64,000 nucleotides of DNA from Azomonas macrocytogenes (GTDB lineage: Bacteria > Pseudomonadota > Gammaproteobacteria > Pseudomonadales > Pseudomonadaceae), in assembly GCF_014191985.1 (NCBI RefSeq), contig NZ_JACHXI010000007.1:100828-164827 (forward strand). The letters are read 5' to 3'. The notes beneath the pieces were generated by a model. That model had not been told where the DNA came from, searched no databases, and worked only from the letters and a program-made list of their open reading frames with translations. Both the position numbers and the translations under genes were made by a program. Positions 17,192 through 27,647 of this stretch are shown here, in pieces (the first letter of the stretch is position 1; every line of letters starts with the position of its first letter).

Positions 17192-19171
17192 TCAAGCCAT
17201 CCCAGGGCCATCGTCGTCCGCATTTTCCCTTTCCCGGGCGGACAGACCCAGTTCGAATTGATCGGGGGTTTCCAGGGTGCTGGCGGCGACCCGGTCGATG
17301 ACTTCCAGTGTCGGCATAAGCGCCCGGTCGAGGTGGGTATCGCGCAGATGCTGCGGCAGTCGGGCGATAGCCGCGAGCACGTCTTCGCCGGGTATGGTTT
17401 CCTCGATCAGCAGGCGCCGGGATATGTCGTCGAGGGCCGGCTTCAGGCGCTGCAGCAGTACCTGGCATTCGTGTTCGAGCTGGCGCAGCAGAGCATCAGC
17501 GGCCTGGATCGACTCGCCCGAGTCGAATTCGATATGCGCCTCGCGGACCGCTTGCAGGCTCAATAGCGAACCACGCGGACTCATGCCCAGCGCGCCGACC
17601 ATCGACAGGGCGATACGCGAGGCTTCCTGCAGATCCTGGCCTGCACCGGAGGAGACTTCATGGAAATAGAGCTGTTCGGCACCGCGTCCGGCCAGCAGCA
17701 TTTGGATGCGATTGCGCAGTTCGGATTCCATATGCAGCCGCTTGTCTTCCACTGGCGTAACCAGTGTGACACCCAGCGCCTGGCCGCGCGGCAGGATGGT
17801 GACCTTTTCTACCCGGCCGACCTTGAGCGCTGCTGCCACCAGCGCATGACCGGCCTCATGTACTGCGATCCGCTTACGGTCGGTTTTCGAGAGTGGCGTG
17901 ATTCCCGAAACCTGCTCGCCGATGCGGCAGGTCTCGATGGCGTCGGTGAAGTGGTGCATCTCGACCCGCTCGGAGCTGGCGCGTGCCGCCAGTAGCGCGG
18001 CCTGGTTGACGATCGCGGCGATGGCCGCCGGAGTCAGGCCGACGCTGTTGCGGGCTAGCGCGGCGTAATCCGGGGCACTGCCCAGGCGAATTTTGGCGGC
18101 ATAGTGGCGGAACAATGCCTCGCGATCTTCCAGTGCCGGCAACCCAACTGCGACGCTGCGATCAAAACGGCCTTCGCGCACCAGTGCCGGATCGAGGGAG
18201 TTAGGGAAGTTGGTCGCTCCCAGTACCAGCACACCGCTGGAACCGTCGAAGCCGTCCAGCTCGGTAAGAATCTGGTTGATGATGCGATTGGCTTCCGCAT
18301 CGCTGGAGCGAGTCTGCTCGGCACGCTTGCCAATGCCATCGATCTCGTCGATGAAGATGATGCAGGGCGCCTGTTTGCGCGCCGCGCGAAACAGCGACTT
18401 GACCTTCTGGATGCCGACCCCGAAGTACATGGAGGAAAAATCGCTGCCGGTCACCTGGATGAAACTGGCCTGGGCCTCGCTGGCCAATGCCTTGGCCAGT
18501 TGGGTCTTGCCGGTGCCCGGCTCGCCGGTGAGCAGCACGCCCTTGGGTGGCCGTGCGCCCAGGGCGGCATAGGCAGTCGGGTTGCGCAGATACGCACTGA
18601 TATCTTGCAGCGCCTGCTTGGCTTCGCGGGCACCGATCACGTCGCTGAAGCCTATGTCGGTGCCCTTTTTGTGGCGGGTACGGTAGGGATGCAGCTTGGG
18701 CAGGGCAATGCTCAGCGCCACTACAGCCAGGATGGCGAACGGCAGGTAGGGCAGCAGGACGTGATACCAGGGCGCTTCGCCAGCAGTATCGATCAAGGTG
18801 ACCGGGAACTCGGCCTGATTGGTGCTGTAGCGGCCAAGCAGCAGGTCGGCGATACGTCCGTGCTGGTCGGCAAGCCAGTAGTGCTGGCTTTCGCGGGTGC
18901 TGATGTAGATCGCCTCGTCGCTGATGGCGGCACCGGCGATGGCGCGGCTGTCGAGGTCGCCGAGCAGGCGCGAAATATCGGCGCGGTGGGCTTTCCAGTC
19001 ACTGTCGGAGTCTTTCAGCCGGGCAACCATGGCGGCAATGCTGCCGGGTTCGGGAGGCGTGGTCGCAGTAGCGGGCCAAAAGCGCCAAAGAGCGATGGCT
19101 GCCGCGATTGCCAGCAGCAGGATAGCGAATGGCAAGAGGCCACGGCGGCCGAGGAAAGTTGGTTTTTTCAT
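17192..19171 (-). CDS. FtsH-like membrane AAA+ metalloprotease (paralogue)
   Basis: This is a 659-residue protein with the FtsH layout. Transmembrane helix 1 is at about 10-30, a periplasmic segment at 32-133, helix 2 at about 137-158, and the AAA+ module at 170-400. Walker A is GEPGTGKT (216-223), Walker B is IIFIDE (271-276), and the second-region-of-homology arginines lie in LVREGRFDRS. The zinc-protease domain has HEAGH at 438-442 and a third ligand Asp513 in SSGAGQDLQEAS. The substrate-gripping pore loop reads MYFGVG instead of the usual MFVGVG. The surroundings lack ftsJ or folP, which usually flank the housekeeping ftsH, so this is a second FtsH-type enzyme. It starts downstream of two hairpins (19180-19230). 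Substrate unknown. Confidence 0.88.
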   Translation of the reverse strand: MKKPTFLGRRGLLPFAILLLAIAAAIALWRFWPATATTPPEPGSIAAMVARLKDSDSDWKAHRADISRLLGDLDSRAIAGAAISDEAIYISTRESQHYWLADQHGRIADLLLGRYSTNQAEFPVTLIDTAGEAPWYHVLLPYLPFAILAVVALSIALPKLHPYRTRHKKGTDIGFSDVIGAREAKQALQDISAYLRNPTAYAALGARPPKGVLLTGEPGTGKTQLAKALASEAQASFIQVTGSDFSSMYFGVGIQKVKSLFRAARKQAPCIIFIDEIDGIGKRAEQTRSSDAEANRIINQILTELDGFDGSSGVLVLGATNFPNSLDPALVREGRFDRSVAVGLPALEDREALFRHYAAKIRLGSAPDYAALARNSVGLTPAAIAAIVNQAALLAARASSERVEMHHFTDAIETCRIGEQVSGITPLSKTDRKRIAVHEAGHALVAAALKVGRVEKVTILPRGQALGVTLVTPVEDKRLHMESELRNRIQMLLAGRGAEQLYFHEVSSGAGQDLQEASRIALSMVGALGMSPRGSLLSLQAVREAHIEFDSGESIQAADALLRQLEHECQVLLQRLKPALDDISRRLLIEETIPGEDVLAAIARLPQHLRDTHLDRALMPTLEVIDRVAASTLETPDQFELGLSARERENADDDGPGMA

Positions 19172-19746
19172 CGATCATCCAGGGCGTAGGCGCCCGACGT
19201 GTCTAAAACAACCGTCCCGTCGGGACGGACCACTGCTTTTCGTGGCAGGTCCTGGCCGGGGAATCTGTTGCCGATTCCGTTTGCTCTGAACCTTGATGGC
19301 TCGCCGAGGCCATGCTGCTTGCCGGTATTCGCAAGTCTGGTTTCCCGAGCGCTTAGGGCATGCGGTGAACAGGTTTACGCGAACGTCCGTGTCGATGTCT
19401 GTCGACCATACGTGAGGGCCGGGAACAACCCGACCCGGTGCTTGTATCAACCTATTCGATAGGAACGTACTCTCGGCTGGCTTCGAGAATAAGGCAAAGG
19501 CTCGGCTTTGCACGCTAAAGCGACGAATGGATGGCTTTTTTCGATGAGAGACAGTCTGCCCAAGGAACCCTCTGTCGCTCTGGCCAATCGATATTTGGTT
19601 CACCGTTTCGCTGTTCAGTGTGCTTCCGACGAATATCGCTGCGCGCCTGATATCGACGAATAAAGGGGCTTTGCGTAGCATTTCCGTTGTCCGGCGCCCT
19701 CTGCCGGACGTAACGCAGGGAGTGAGTGGTGCGGTGGGAGAAATTG
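19172..19746. other. Long intergenic region between the FtsH-like and FecR-like genes
   Basis: This is a 575-base divergent region with no credible gene. Short frames cross it but none has a ribosome-binding site or recognisable product. Visible structures are a 7-bp stem with a 3-base loop at 19212-19228, a GC-rich stem-loop around 19183-19197 just before the FtsH-like start, and a 7-bp stem at 19689-19709 upstream of the FecR-like gene. Promoters for both flanking genes must lie here. Confidence 0.5.
19212..19228 (-). terminator. Hairpin with T-rich tail in the FtsH-like leader
   Basis: CCGTCCC (19212-19218), loop GTC, GGGACGG (19222-19228). On the minus strand it is followed by TTGTTTTAG, the form of an intrinsic terminator. 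It lies 41 bases upstream of the FtsH-like start codon with no upstream gene to terminate, so it could be an attenuator in the leader. A terminator of a small untranslated RNA is the other possibility. Confidence 0.4.
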
Positions 19747-20223
19747 ATGAGAGGCTGGATCAAGCATGGCAAAACAATGGCCTGGGTCGGTTTGCTGGCT
19801 GTCCTGCCATTGGGCGCCAGTTTTGTCGCGGCAGCGCCCTTGCCACAACCCATTGGCTATGTAGTGCGGGTGGAAGGCCCGGCGTACGTTTCCATTCGTG
19901 GTAATACGTTGGTGGCGATGAGTGGCCAGGTTGTCCTGAGCGGCAGCAAGCTGGAAACCGGACCGCAAGGCGCGCTGGGGGTGATCCTGATCGATGGGAC
20001 GATCATCGCTTTGGGGGCTGAGAGTGAAATGCGGCTGGAGGATGTCCGGTTCGATCCCGCACGCAAGAGTCTGCTTCTGCAAGCCAGGTTCGAACGCGGC
20101 ATGCTGAGCCTGCTGGCTGGTGAGATTGCCAAGCTCGATCCCCAGGCGATGAGGTTGCAGACACCGCATGGCACCATCCGTGTGACCGATGGTGCGCATG
20201 TGCTGATCAAGGCTGTGCAGTGA
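19747..20223 (+). CDS. Periplasmic FecR-domain protein
   Basis: This is a predicted exported protein of 158 residues. A signal peptide (about 1-30, ending ASFVAAA) is followed by a FecR domain: GYVVRVEGPAYVSIRGN, the LETGPQGALGVILIDGT turn, and LLAGEIAKLDPQAMRLQTP. Unlike sigma-regulator FecR proteins it has no cytoplasmic anti-sigma part, so it is not expected to control a sigma factor. GGGAG stands seven bases before the ATG at 19747. Its stop overlaps the GTG start of the OmpA-like lipoprotein gene, so the two are translationally coupled and probably work together at the envelope. Exact function unknown. Confidence 0.8.
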   Translation: MRGWIKHGKTMAWVGLLAVLPLGASFVAAAPLPQPIGYVVRVEGPAYVSIRGNTLVAMSGQVVLSGSKLETGPQGALGVILIDGTIIALGAESEMRLEDVRFDPARKSLLLQARFERGMLSLLAGEIAKLDPQAMRLQTPHGTIRVTDGAHVLIKAVQ

Positions 20224-20807
20224 GCGTGCATGAACTCATCGGGTTACAGCTTGCGCTATTTCTTCTGGTTCTGACCGGGTGTACCAATAATTATGTTGCG
20301 CTGCTCGAGGGTGCTCAGCGCGGTGGTTCCGTCGAGGTCGTTCCCGGTGCGGGCGAACCATTGCAGCTTGAGCGCAATGGCCAGGTTGCATTACTGGATT
20401 CCGGGCAGGTTTTTGCGGTGGATCGCCAGCAGCTCGAAAAAACCTTCGCGGCGGTCCTGCGGGTGCAGCCTCCGGCACCTTTGCGTTTCTATCTGTATTT
20501 TCTCGACGATGGGAAACGCCTGACACCGGAATCCGAGCGGCTGCTGGCCCGTATGAAGGAAAGCTTGCACCAGCGTGAGCCGGCCATCGTTTCGGTCATC
20601 GGACACACCGATACGTTGGGCGATGCCAAGGTGAATGAGCGAATCGGTCTGGTTCGTGCGCAGCGGGTCGCCGAATGGGTAAAAGCCGAAAAAGTCGAAA
20701 TCCGCTATTTGAACGTGACGTCCCATTCCGAATTCAACCCGCTGGTACCCACGCCGGATGGAACTCGCGAGCCACGCAACCGGCGGGTCGAAATCTGCAT
20801 CTATTGA
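20220..20807 (+). CDS. OmpA-like peptidoglycan-binding lipoprotein
   Basis: This is a predicted lipoprotein of 195 residues starting at a GTG that overlaps the previous stop. The signal sequence ends in LTGC (Cys21). The C-terminal half (about 95-195) is an OmpA-C domain: FLDDGKRLTPESERLLARM, VIGHTDTLGDAKVNERIGL with the conserved peptidoglycan-contacting Asp, and EPRNRRVEICIY. It should tether outer membrane or periplasmic partners to peptidoglycan. The coupled FecR-domain gene is the likely partner. In other bacteria such pairs can precede a CHASE2-domain cyclase; none follows here. Confidence 0.85.
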   Translation: MSVHELIGLQLALFLLVLTGCTNNYVALLEGAQRGGSVEVVPGAGEPLQLERNGQVALLDSGQVFAVDRQQLEKTFAAVLRVQPPAPLRFYLYFLDDGKRLTPESERLLARMKESLHQREPAIVSVIGHTDTLGDAKVNERIGLVRAQRVAEWVKAEKVEIRYLNVTSHSEFNPLVPTPDGTREPRNRRVEICIY

Positions 20808-20838
20808 CGCATGGTTGGAGCGTACAGGGCCGGCGGGG

Positions 20839-21219
20839 TCAGCCAAGCACCATGATGCCGTCCATTTCCACTTGGGCGGCCTTGGGCAGCGAGGCCACGC
20901 CAATAGCGGCACGGGCTGGGTACGGTTGCTGGAAATAGCGGCTCATCACTTCGTTGACGGTGGCAAAGTTACCCAGATCGATGAGGAAAATGTTCAGCTT
21001 GACGATGTCCTGTAGCGAACCGCCGGCGGCTTCGGCCACCGCCTTGAGGTTTTCGAAGACTTGCACGGCCTGGGCTTCGAAGCCCTCGACCAGCTCCATG
21101 CGTGCGGGGTCCAGCGGGATCTGCCCGGACAGGTAGACGGTATTGCCGCTCTTGATCGCCTGGGAATAGGTACCGATGGCAGCAGGGGCCTTGTCGGTGT
21201 GGATAACGGTCTTGCTCAT
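20839..21219 (-). CDS. ridA: RidA-family enamine/imine deaminase
   Basis: RidA hydrolyses reactive 2-aminoacrylate-type intermediates made by PLP enzymes. At 126 residues it is the standard length. Motifs include [25 protein letters not shown], the nucleophile-proximal [13 protein letters not shown], and [19 protein letters not shown], which carries the conserved Arg and Glu. It is the last gene of the yicC-gmk-rpoZ-spoT-ridA run, 50 bases past spoT, as in other Pseudomonas. Confidence 0.95.
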   Translation of the reverse strand: MSKTVIHTDKAPAAIGTYSQAIKSGNTVYLSGQIPLDPARMELVEGFEAQAVQVFENLKAVAEAAGGSLQDIVKLNIFLIDLGNFATVNEVMSRYFQQPYPARAAIGVASLPKAAQVEMDGIMVLG

Positions 21220-21269
21220 GGGAAGCTCCTTGTTTCGGGAAAAGGAGAGGATGAAACCGGCGAACCTGC

Positions 21270-23375
21270 CTATGCCCGCAGACGGGTGATGCGGGTGATA
21301 CCGCTGATGGTGCGCAGCTTCTTGATTGCCCGGGCCAGATGGGTTCGGTCATGGACGCTGACCACCAGTTGCACCACGCAGGTCCGACTGTCACGCTCGC
21401 TCATGCCGATTTTTTCGATATTAGCATCGGCGGCACTCACGCTACCGGCAAGCAGTGCGATCAGCCCGCGCTGGTGCTCCAGCTCGATACGCAGTTCGAC
21501 ACTGAATTCCCCGGTCACATCCTTGGACCAGGAAAGCGGAATGCATTTGTCCGGGTTATGACGGAATTCACTGATGTTGCGACAGGTATCCAGGTGCACC
21601 ACCATGCCCTTGCCGGCGGAAAGGTAGCCGACGATGGGGTCGCCCGGAATCGGCGAGCAGCATTTTGCGTAGCTCAGGACCAACCCTTCGGTGCCGCGAA
21701 TGTCCAGCGGGCCCTCCAGGCTGGGCGCCAGTTCGCCATCGCTGGCCAGCAGGCGGCGGGCGATGACATAGGCCATGCGGTTGCCGAGACCGATATCTTC
21801 CAGCAGATCTTCCCAGACAGTCATCCGATATTCGCCCAGAACCTGGCGCAGACGTTCCTCGGGAATTTTGTCGAGGCTGCTTCCGAAGCCGGTCAGGGCC
21901 TTGTTCAACAAGCGCTCGCCAAGACTGACGGATTCCGAGCGACGCTGCTGCTTGAGAGCGTGGCGAATGTGCGTGCGTGCCTTGCCGGTGACGACGAAGT
22001 TCAGCCAGGCCGGGTTGGGCCGTGCAGCGGGAGCCGTGATGATTTCCACCGTGGCGCCGCTTTCCAGCGCCTGCGACAGGGGGGCCAGTCGACGATTGAT
22101 TCGGCAGGCGATGCAGGTATTGCCGACATCCGTATGCACGGCATAAGCGAAATCCACGGCCGTCGAACCCTTGGGTAGCTCCATGATGCTGCCCTTGGGG
22201 GTGAAGACGTAAACCTCGTCGGGGAAGAGGTCGATCTTCACGCTTTCGATGAACTCCAGCGAGTTGCCGGCCCGCTGCTGCATTTCCAGTACACCCTTGA
22301 CCCACTGGCGGGCACGGGCATGAGTGCCTTTGAGGGTTTCTTCATCGGATTTGTACAGCCAATGGGCGGCGATGCCGTTGTTGGCCATTTCTTCCATCTC
22401 GCGCGTGCGGATCTGGATCTCGATGGGGACGCCATGCATGCCGAACAGTGTGGTGTGCAGGGACTGGTAACCGTTGGCCTTGGGAATGGCGATGTAGTCC
22501 TTGAAGCGACCGGGCAGCGGCTTGTAGAGGTTGTGTACCGCGCCAAGCACCCGATAACAGGTATCCACCTTGTCCACGACAATGCGGAACGCGTAGACAT
22601 CCATGATTTCGCTGAACGAGCGGCGTTTGCTGCGCATCTTCTTGTAGATGCTGTAGAGGTGTTTTTCACGCCCCATCACTTCGCCTCCCAGTCCTTCCCG
22701 CTGCAGGCAGTGAATCAGCGATTGCTCGATCTTGTTGACGATTTCCTTGCGGTTGCCACGAGCGCGCCGGACCGCCGCGTATATGCGTTCGGCTCGCATC
22801 GGATGCATGGCCTTGAAGCCAAGGTCCTCGAATTCCACGCGCATGTTGTGCATGCCCAGCCGATTGGCAATGGGCGCGTAGATTTCCAGGGTTTCCTTGG
22901 CGATGCGCCGGCGTTTTTCGCCGGTGAGTACTTCCAGGGTGCGCATGTTATGCAGGCGGTCGGCCAGCTTGACCAGGATTACCCGGATATCGCGGGCCAT
23001 GGCCATGGCCATTTTCTGGAAGTTCTCGGCCTGAGCTTCGGCCTTGGTCTCGAACTTCATCTGGGTCAGCTTGCTGACTCCATCCACCAGCTCTGCAACG
23101 GTCTCGCCGAACTGGGCGATGAGGGCATCCTTGGGAATGCCGGTATCTTCGATCACATCGTGCAGCATGGCGGCCATCAGACTCTGATGGTCCATGTGCA
23201 TGTCGGCGAGGATTCCGGCTACTGCCAGTGGATGCGTGACATAGGCTTCGCCACTACGCCGTCGCTGGCCGTCGTGGGCCTGCTCGGCATAGAAATAGGC
23301 TCGACGGACCAGATTGACCTGATCGTCGCTCAGGTAGGTCGACAGACGGGCGACAAGGCTGTCTAGGGCTGGCAA
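21270..23375 (-). CDS. spoT: Bifunctional (p)ppGpp synthetase/hydrolase
   Basis: This enzyme makes and degrades the stringent-response alarmone (p)ppGpp. At 701 residues it is the usual Pseudomonas SpoT length. The N-terminal HD hydrolase has HDVIEDTG and [14 protein letters not shown]; the synthetase region has [25 protein letters not shown] domain follows ([21 protein letters not shown]) and then a C-terminal ACT domain. The start is a TTG at 23375 with AGGAG seven bases upstream, beginning [15 protein letters not shown]. The hydrolase motifs are intact, so it is SpoT rather than RelA. It is encoded between rpoZ and ridA. Confidence 0.97.
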   Translation of the reverse strand: MPALDSLVARLSTYLSDDQVNLVRRAYFYAEQAHDGQRRRSGEAYVTHPLAVAGILADMHMDHQSLMAAMLHDVIEDTGIPKDALIAQFGETVAELVDGVSKLTQMKFETKAEAQAENFQKMAMAMARDIRVILVKLADRLHNMRTLEVLTGEKRRRIAKETLEIYAPIANRLGMHNMRVEFEDLGFKAMHPMRAERIYAAVRRARGNRKEIVNKIEQSLIHCLQREGLGGEVMGREKHLYSIYKKMRSKRRSFSEIMDVYAFRIVVDKVDTCYRVLGAVHNLYKPLPGRFKDYIAIPKANGYQSLHTTLFGMHGVPIEIQIRTREMEEMANNGIAAHWLYKSDEETLKGTHARARQWVKGVLEMQQRAGNSLEFIESVKIDLFPDEVYVFTPKGSIMELPKGSTAVDFAYAVHTDVGNTCIACRINRRLAPLSQALESGATVEIITAPAARPNPAWLNFVVTGKARTHIRHALKQQRRSESVSLGERLLNKALTGFGSSLDKIPEERLRQVLGEYRMTVWEDLLEDIGLGNRMAYVIARRLLASDGELAPSLEGPLDIRGTEGLVLSYAKCCSPIPGDPIVGYLSAGKGMVVHLDTCRNISEFRHNPDKCIPLSWSKDVTGEFSVELRIELEHQRGLIALLAGSVSAADANIEKIGMSERDSRTCVVQLVVSVHDRTHLARAIKKLRTISGITRITRLRA

Positions 23376-23434
23376 GAGCGGACTCCTCGGCAGCCCGGTC
23401 CTGTTCGAACGATACGACTTCGACCCGGCATGAT

Positions 23435-23701
23435 TTACAGTGCCTCGCTGGGCTCGTCCTCGCTGTACTGAACGAACAGCGGCTCTTCGTGGGTGATGTC
23501 GTCGTGGGCAATGATCGCTTTGTCCACCAGGCCGGCGGCGATTTCGCGCAGGGCTACGACGGTCGGCTTGTCATTTTCCCAGGCCACTCTCGGCTCCTTG
23601 CCGCCGGTCGCAAGCTGGCGCGAACGCTTGGTCGCGAGCATGACCAGTTCGAAGCGGTTATCGACGTTGTCCAGGCAGTCTTCAACAGTGACGCGAGCCA
23701 T
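23435..23701 (-). CDS. rpoZ: RNA polymerase omega subunit
   Basis: This small subunit (88 residues) helps fold the beta' subunit of RNA polymerase and is needed for full ppGpp response, which fits its place directly upstream of spoT. The conserved N-terminus [20 protein letters not shown] and the region [14 protein letters not shown] are diagnostic. It lies 230 bases downstream of gmk and 59 bases upstream of spoT. Confidence 0.97.
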   Translation of the reverse strand: MARVTVEDCLDNVDNRFELVMLATKRSRQLATGGKEPRVAWENDKPTVVALREIAAGLVDKAIIAHDDITHEEPLFVQYSEDEPSEAL

Positions 23702-23931
23702 GGGGATTCCTCGTGATCGGTAGTGGCATGCCCGAACGGGCGGCAGGACTGATTAGTCTAAAAAATCGCCAGCTCTAAGGGAAGCAGCTTTATGCAAGAG
23801 CTGCAAGTGGCAAGCCCTTTGATCGATAAAAGCGCTTAATGACTGAACGAGCCATGCGCTTTCGTCCAGCCTTCGGCGCTCTTTAACCGAAAAAGTCGAA
23901 TCGGCCCTGCACAGAGTATTCTGGTTTGCAG

Positions 23932-24579
<648 letters not shown>

Positions 24580-25443
24580 TTATTCGATGTTCTGAACCTG
24601 TTCCCGCATCTGTTCGATGAGGACCTTGAGATTGATTGCAGCCTGGGTGCTGCGCGTATCGAAGGCCTTGGAACCGAGAGTGTTGGCCTCTCGGTTGAGT
24701 TCCTGCATGAGGAAGTCCAGCCGGCGTCCGGTTGCGCCGTCGCTGCGCAATACTCGGCCGACTTCCGCTACATGGGTAGTCAGGCGATCCAGCTCTTCGG
24801 CCACGTCGCTTTTCTGGGCCAGTAGCGTTATTTCCTGTTCCAGTCGAAGTGGGTCGAGGGCGACCTGCAGTTCAGCGCAGCGATCATGGATCTTCTGGCG
24901 TTGTGCTTCGAGCATGTCTGGCAGTATTTCCCTTAGGGCCGTTACCTGTTCGAGCGCGGTGGCAAGGCGTTCATCGATCACTTTGGCCAGCTCCATTCCT
25001 TCACGCTCACGGCCTTCCTTGAGCTCGTCGAGGGACATCTGGAAGAGCTCCAGTGCGGTTTGGTTCAACGCTTGCCTGTCGGTCGAGCTGGCGACCAGGA
25101 CACCGGGCCAGCCGAGAACTTCCAGAGGGTTCAGCGGAGCTGGTTGGCCGATCAGCTCCGCCAGGCTCTCGGCTGCCCCGATGACCTGGCGCGCATGCTC
25201 GTGATTCACTTGCAGCGCACGGCTACCAGCCGCCTCGGTGAAATGCAGCGTACATTCCACTTTGCCTCGCGACAGTCCCTTGCGCAGCATCTCGCGGACC
25301 GGCGCTTCCAGGTCGCGAAAGGTATCCGGCAGGCGCAGGTGGGGTTCGAGGTAGCGATGATTGACCGAACGGATCTCCCAGCCGAGGGTGCCATGGGCAC
25401 CGGCGAGTTCGGCGCGGGCAAAAGCCGTCATGCTGTGGACCAT
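24580..25443 (-). CDS. yicC: YicC-family endoribonuclease
   Basis: This is a 287-residue protein of the YicC/YloC family, recently shown in E. coli to be an endoribonuclease affecting small-RNA turnover. The N-terminal MTAFARAE and EIRSVNHRYLEPHLRLP blocks and the C-terminal GRRLDFLMQELNREANTLGSK are family hallmarks. A GAGG motif precedes the ATG. It leads the operon yicC-gmk-rpoZ-spoT-ridA. It is followed upstream by radC on the same strand, not by rph as in many relatives. Confidence 0.93.
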   Translation of the reverse strand: MVHSMTAFARAELAGAHGTLGWEIRSVNHRYLEPHLRLPDTFRDLEAPVREMLRKGLSRGKVECTLHFTEAAGSRALQVNHEHARQVIGAAESLAELIGQPAPLNPLEVLGWPGVLVASSTDRQALNQTALELFQMSLDELKEGREREGMELAKVIDERLATALEQVTALREILPDMLEAQRQKIHDRCAELQVALDPLRLEQEITLLAQKSDVAEELDRLTTHVAEVGRVLRSDGATGRRLDFLMQELNREANTLGSKAFDTRSTQAAINLKVLIEQMREQVQNIE

Positions 25444-25629
25444 CAGGTTTACCTCTGCAGGTGGTCGATAAAATGGGTGATTGTAACGGAAAACGGCTTG
25501 TCAATGATCGTGCCAGTGAGACTGGCCGGATTGGTCGTCGGGAACCTGCCTGAGCTCCACTGATTCTTTATGGCGAGCGTTGGTGATGGCCGGTCATCTT
25601 GCGCTGAGGGGAGAATTCCGTTGCGGATT

Positions 25630-26304
25630 TTACATCCAGCCTCGTTCTGCCATGGACAGTGGTTCGCCATCGCCAACGATGAAGTGATCGAGCACACGTA
25701 CATCGATCAGCGCCAGCGCGTCTTTCAGGCGTTGGGTCAGGTGGCGGTCGGCCTGGCTGGGTTCGGTAACGCCGGAGGGATGATTGTGGGTCAGAATCAG
25801 CGCTGCTGAATTATGCGCCAGGGCGCGCTTGACTACTTGGCGCGGGTAGACGCTGGCGCCATCGATGGTGCCACGGAAAAGCACCTCGAAGGCCAGCACC
25901 CGGTGCTTGGCATCGAGAAACAGGCAGCCGAACAGCTCGTGCGGTTCGTGCCGCAGTTGGGCTTTGAGGTAATCGCGCACCGCCTGCGGGCTTTCCAGTG
26001 CCGAATCGCGCCGCAGGCGTTCGGCCAGGTGCCGCCGGCCCATTTCCAACACTGCCTGCAACTGGGCGAATTTGGCCGGCCCCAGCCCCAGATGCTGGCT
26101 GAAGCGGATTTGATCGGCCTCCAGAAGGCTTCTCAGGCTGCCGAAATCATTGAGCAAGCGCCGGGCAAGATCCACGGCGCTGAGTCCGGAAACGCCGGTA
26201 CGCAGGAAGATTGCCAGCAGTTCGGCGTCGGAAAGCGCGGCAGGCCCTTGAGCCAGAAGTTTTTCTCGCGGCCGTTCAGCCTCCGGCCAGTCGCGTATGC
26301 TCAT
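25630..26304 (-). CDS. radC: RadC-family JAB/MPN-domain protein
   Basis: This 224-residue protein was historically annotated as a DNA-repair factor; the true role is unclear. The N-terminal helix-hairpin-helix region includes [14 protein letters not shown] and [14 protein letters not shown]. The C-terminal JAMM metal-binding motif is complete: a Glu in the [10 protein letters not shown] region, HNHPSG, then Asp after ten residues (SQADRHLTQ). It is divergent from coaBC with 132 bases between starts, as in other Pseudomonas. Confidence 0.93.
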   Translation of the reverse strand: MSIRDWPEAERPREKLLAQGPAALSDAELLAIFLRTGVSGLSAVDLARRLLNDFGSLRSLLEADQIRFSQHLGLGPAKFAQLQAVLEMGRRHLAERLRRDSALESPQAVRDYLKAQLRHEPHELFGCLFLDAKHRVLAFEVLFRGTIDGASVYPRQVVKRALAHNSAALILTHNHPSGVTEPSQADRHLTQRLKDALALIDVRVLDHFIVGDGEPLSMAERGWM

Positions 26305-26436
26305 GATTCACCATTCCTTAGTCGAGTGGGCGCCCTGCTCCGTATCGGGGCGCTGTGCTATCTTAGCCAGCTTAATCGGCAGGGGATTGCGCACAAGCGG
26401 ACCCATGTCGCAGATTTGAACAACAAGGCAGGCCTC

Positions 26437-27639
26437 ATGCAGCGGCTGCACCATAAACGCATTCTCCTCGGTGTCGGCGGTGGGATCGCTGCCTACAAAA
26501 GTGCCGAACTGGTACGCCGGCTGCGCGACCAGGGCGCTGAGATTCGCGTAGTCATGACGCGGGCGGGGCGCGAATTCATCACCCCTCTGACCTTGCAGGC
26601 GCTTTCCGGGCATCCGGTGCATCTCGACCTGCTCGATCCGGCGGCTGAAGCGGCCATGGGTCATATCGAACTGGCGCGTTGGGCCGATCTAGTGCTGATC
26701 GCGCCAGCTACCGCGGATTTGCTGGCACGCCTGGCGCAAGGCGATGCCGACGATCTGCTGACCACGCTGGTACTGGCCACCGATGCTCCGGTCGCGCTGG
26801 CTCCGGCGATGAACCAGGCGATGTGGCGCGATCCGGCAACCCAGGCCAATGTCGCATTGCTGCGTGAGCGCGGCCTGCGCCTGTTCGGCCCGGCTTCCGG
26901 TAGCCAGGCTTGCGGCGATGTCGGCTTCGGTCGCATGTTGGAACCGGACGCATTGGCCCAGGCTGCCGCCGACTGTTTCGAAAACCTTTTGCTGACCGGC
27001 CGCCATGTGCTGATCACGGCAGGTCCTACCCAGGAAAATATCGATCCGGTGCGCTACATCACCAACCACAGTTCCGGCAAGATGGGCTTTGCTCTGGCCG
27101 AAGCGGCTGCCGAGGCTGGGGCGCGGGTAACGTTGGTCAGCGGTCCGGTGCATCTGCCGACCCCGGATCGAGTCGAGCGCATCGACGTGGTCAGTGCTCG
27201 CGATATGCTCGCAGCCTGCGAGGCTGCCATGCCCTGTGATTTGCTGATTGCTGCCGCGGCAGTGGCCGACTATCGGCCCGAGGTGGTTGCACCGCACAAG
27301 CTCAAGAAAAATCCCGCCAATGGCGAAGGCATGTTGCTACAACTGGTGCGCAACCCGGATATTCTGGCGACGTTGGCGAAACGTCCTGATCGCCCGTTCT
27401 GCGTCGGTTTCGCCGCCGAGACCGACAACCTGCTGGAATACGCAACCCGCAAGTTGCTTGATAAGAATCTCGACCTGATCATCGCCAACGATGTGGCCAA
27501 TCCCAATATCGGGTTCAACAGCGAAGAGAATGCAGTCAGCGTGATCGATCGCCAGCGGCATGAAACCCGTTTCGACCAGGCCAGCAAGGGGCATATTGCC
27601 CGTCAACTGATAGCCTTTATCGCCGACCGTTACCAGTAG
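26437..27639 (+). CDS. coaBC: Bifunctional CoaBC (PPCDC / PPC synthetase)
   Basis: This enzyme performs two steps of coenzyme A synthesis: joining cysteine to 4'-phosphopantothenate (CoaB) and decarboxylating the product (CoaC). It has 400 residues from the ATG at 26437, with AAGGCAGG just upstream; the long open frame further upstream (to 25813) is antisense to radC. The N-terminal flavoprotein half carries [27 protein letters not shown] and the substrate-binding [16 protein letters not shown]. The CoaB half begins [18 protein letters not shown] and includes [10 protein letters not shown]. It is followed by dut after eight bases. Confidence 0.96.
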   Translation: MQRLHHKRILLGVGGGIAAYKSAELVRRLRDQGAEIRVVMTRAGREFITPLTLQALSGHPVHLDLLDPAAEAAMGHIELARWADLVLIAPATADLLARLAQGDADDLLTTLVLATDAPVALAPAMNQAMWRDPATQANVALLRERGLRLFGPASGSQACGDVGFGRMLEPDALAQAAADCFENLLLTGRHVLITAGPTQENIDPVRYITNHSSGKMGFALAEAAAEAGARVTLVSGPVHLPTPDRVERIDVVSARDMLAACEAAMPCDLLIAAAAVADYRPEVVAPHKLKKNPANGEGMLLQLVRNPDILATLAKRPDRPFCVGFAAETDNLLEYATRKLLDKNLDLIIANDVANPNIGFNSEENAVSVIDRQRHETRFDQASKGHIARQLIAFIADRYQ

Positions 27640-27647
27640 GCCTAAAC

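Noticed and set aside
19175..19681. A 168-codon minus-strand frame upstream of the FtsH-like gene
   Set aside because: No start signal, no domain, atypical composition; it runs through the hairpins of the leader.
25813..26436. N-terminal extension of coaBC
   Set aside because: The extra 208 codons overlap radC in antisense; the ATG at 26437 has a good ribosome-binding site and gives the family length.
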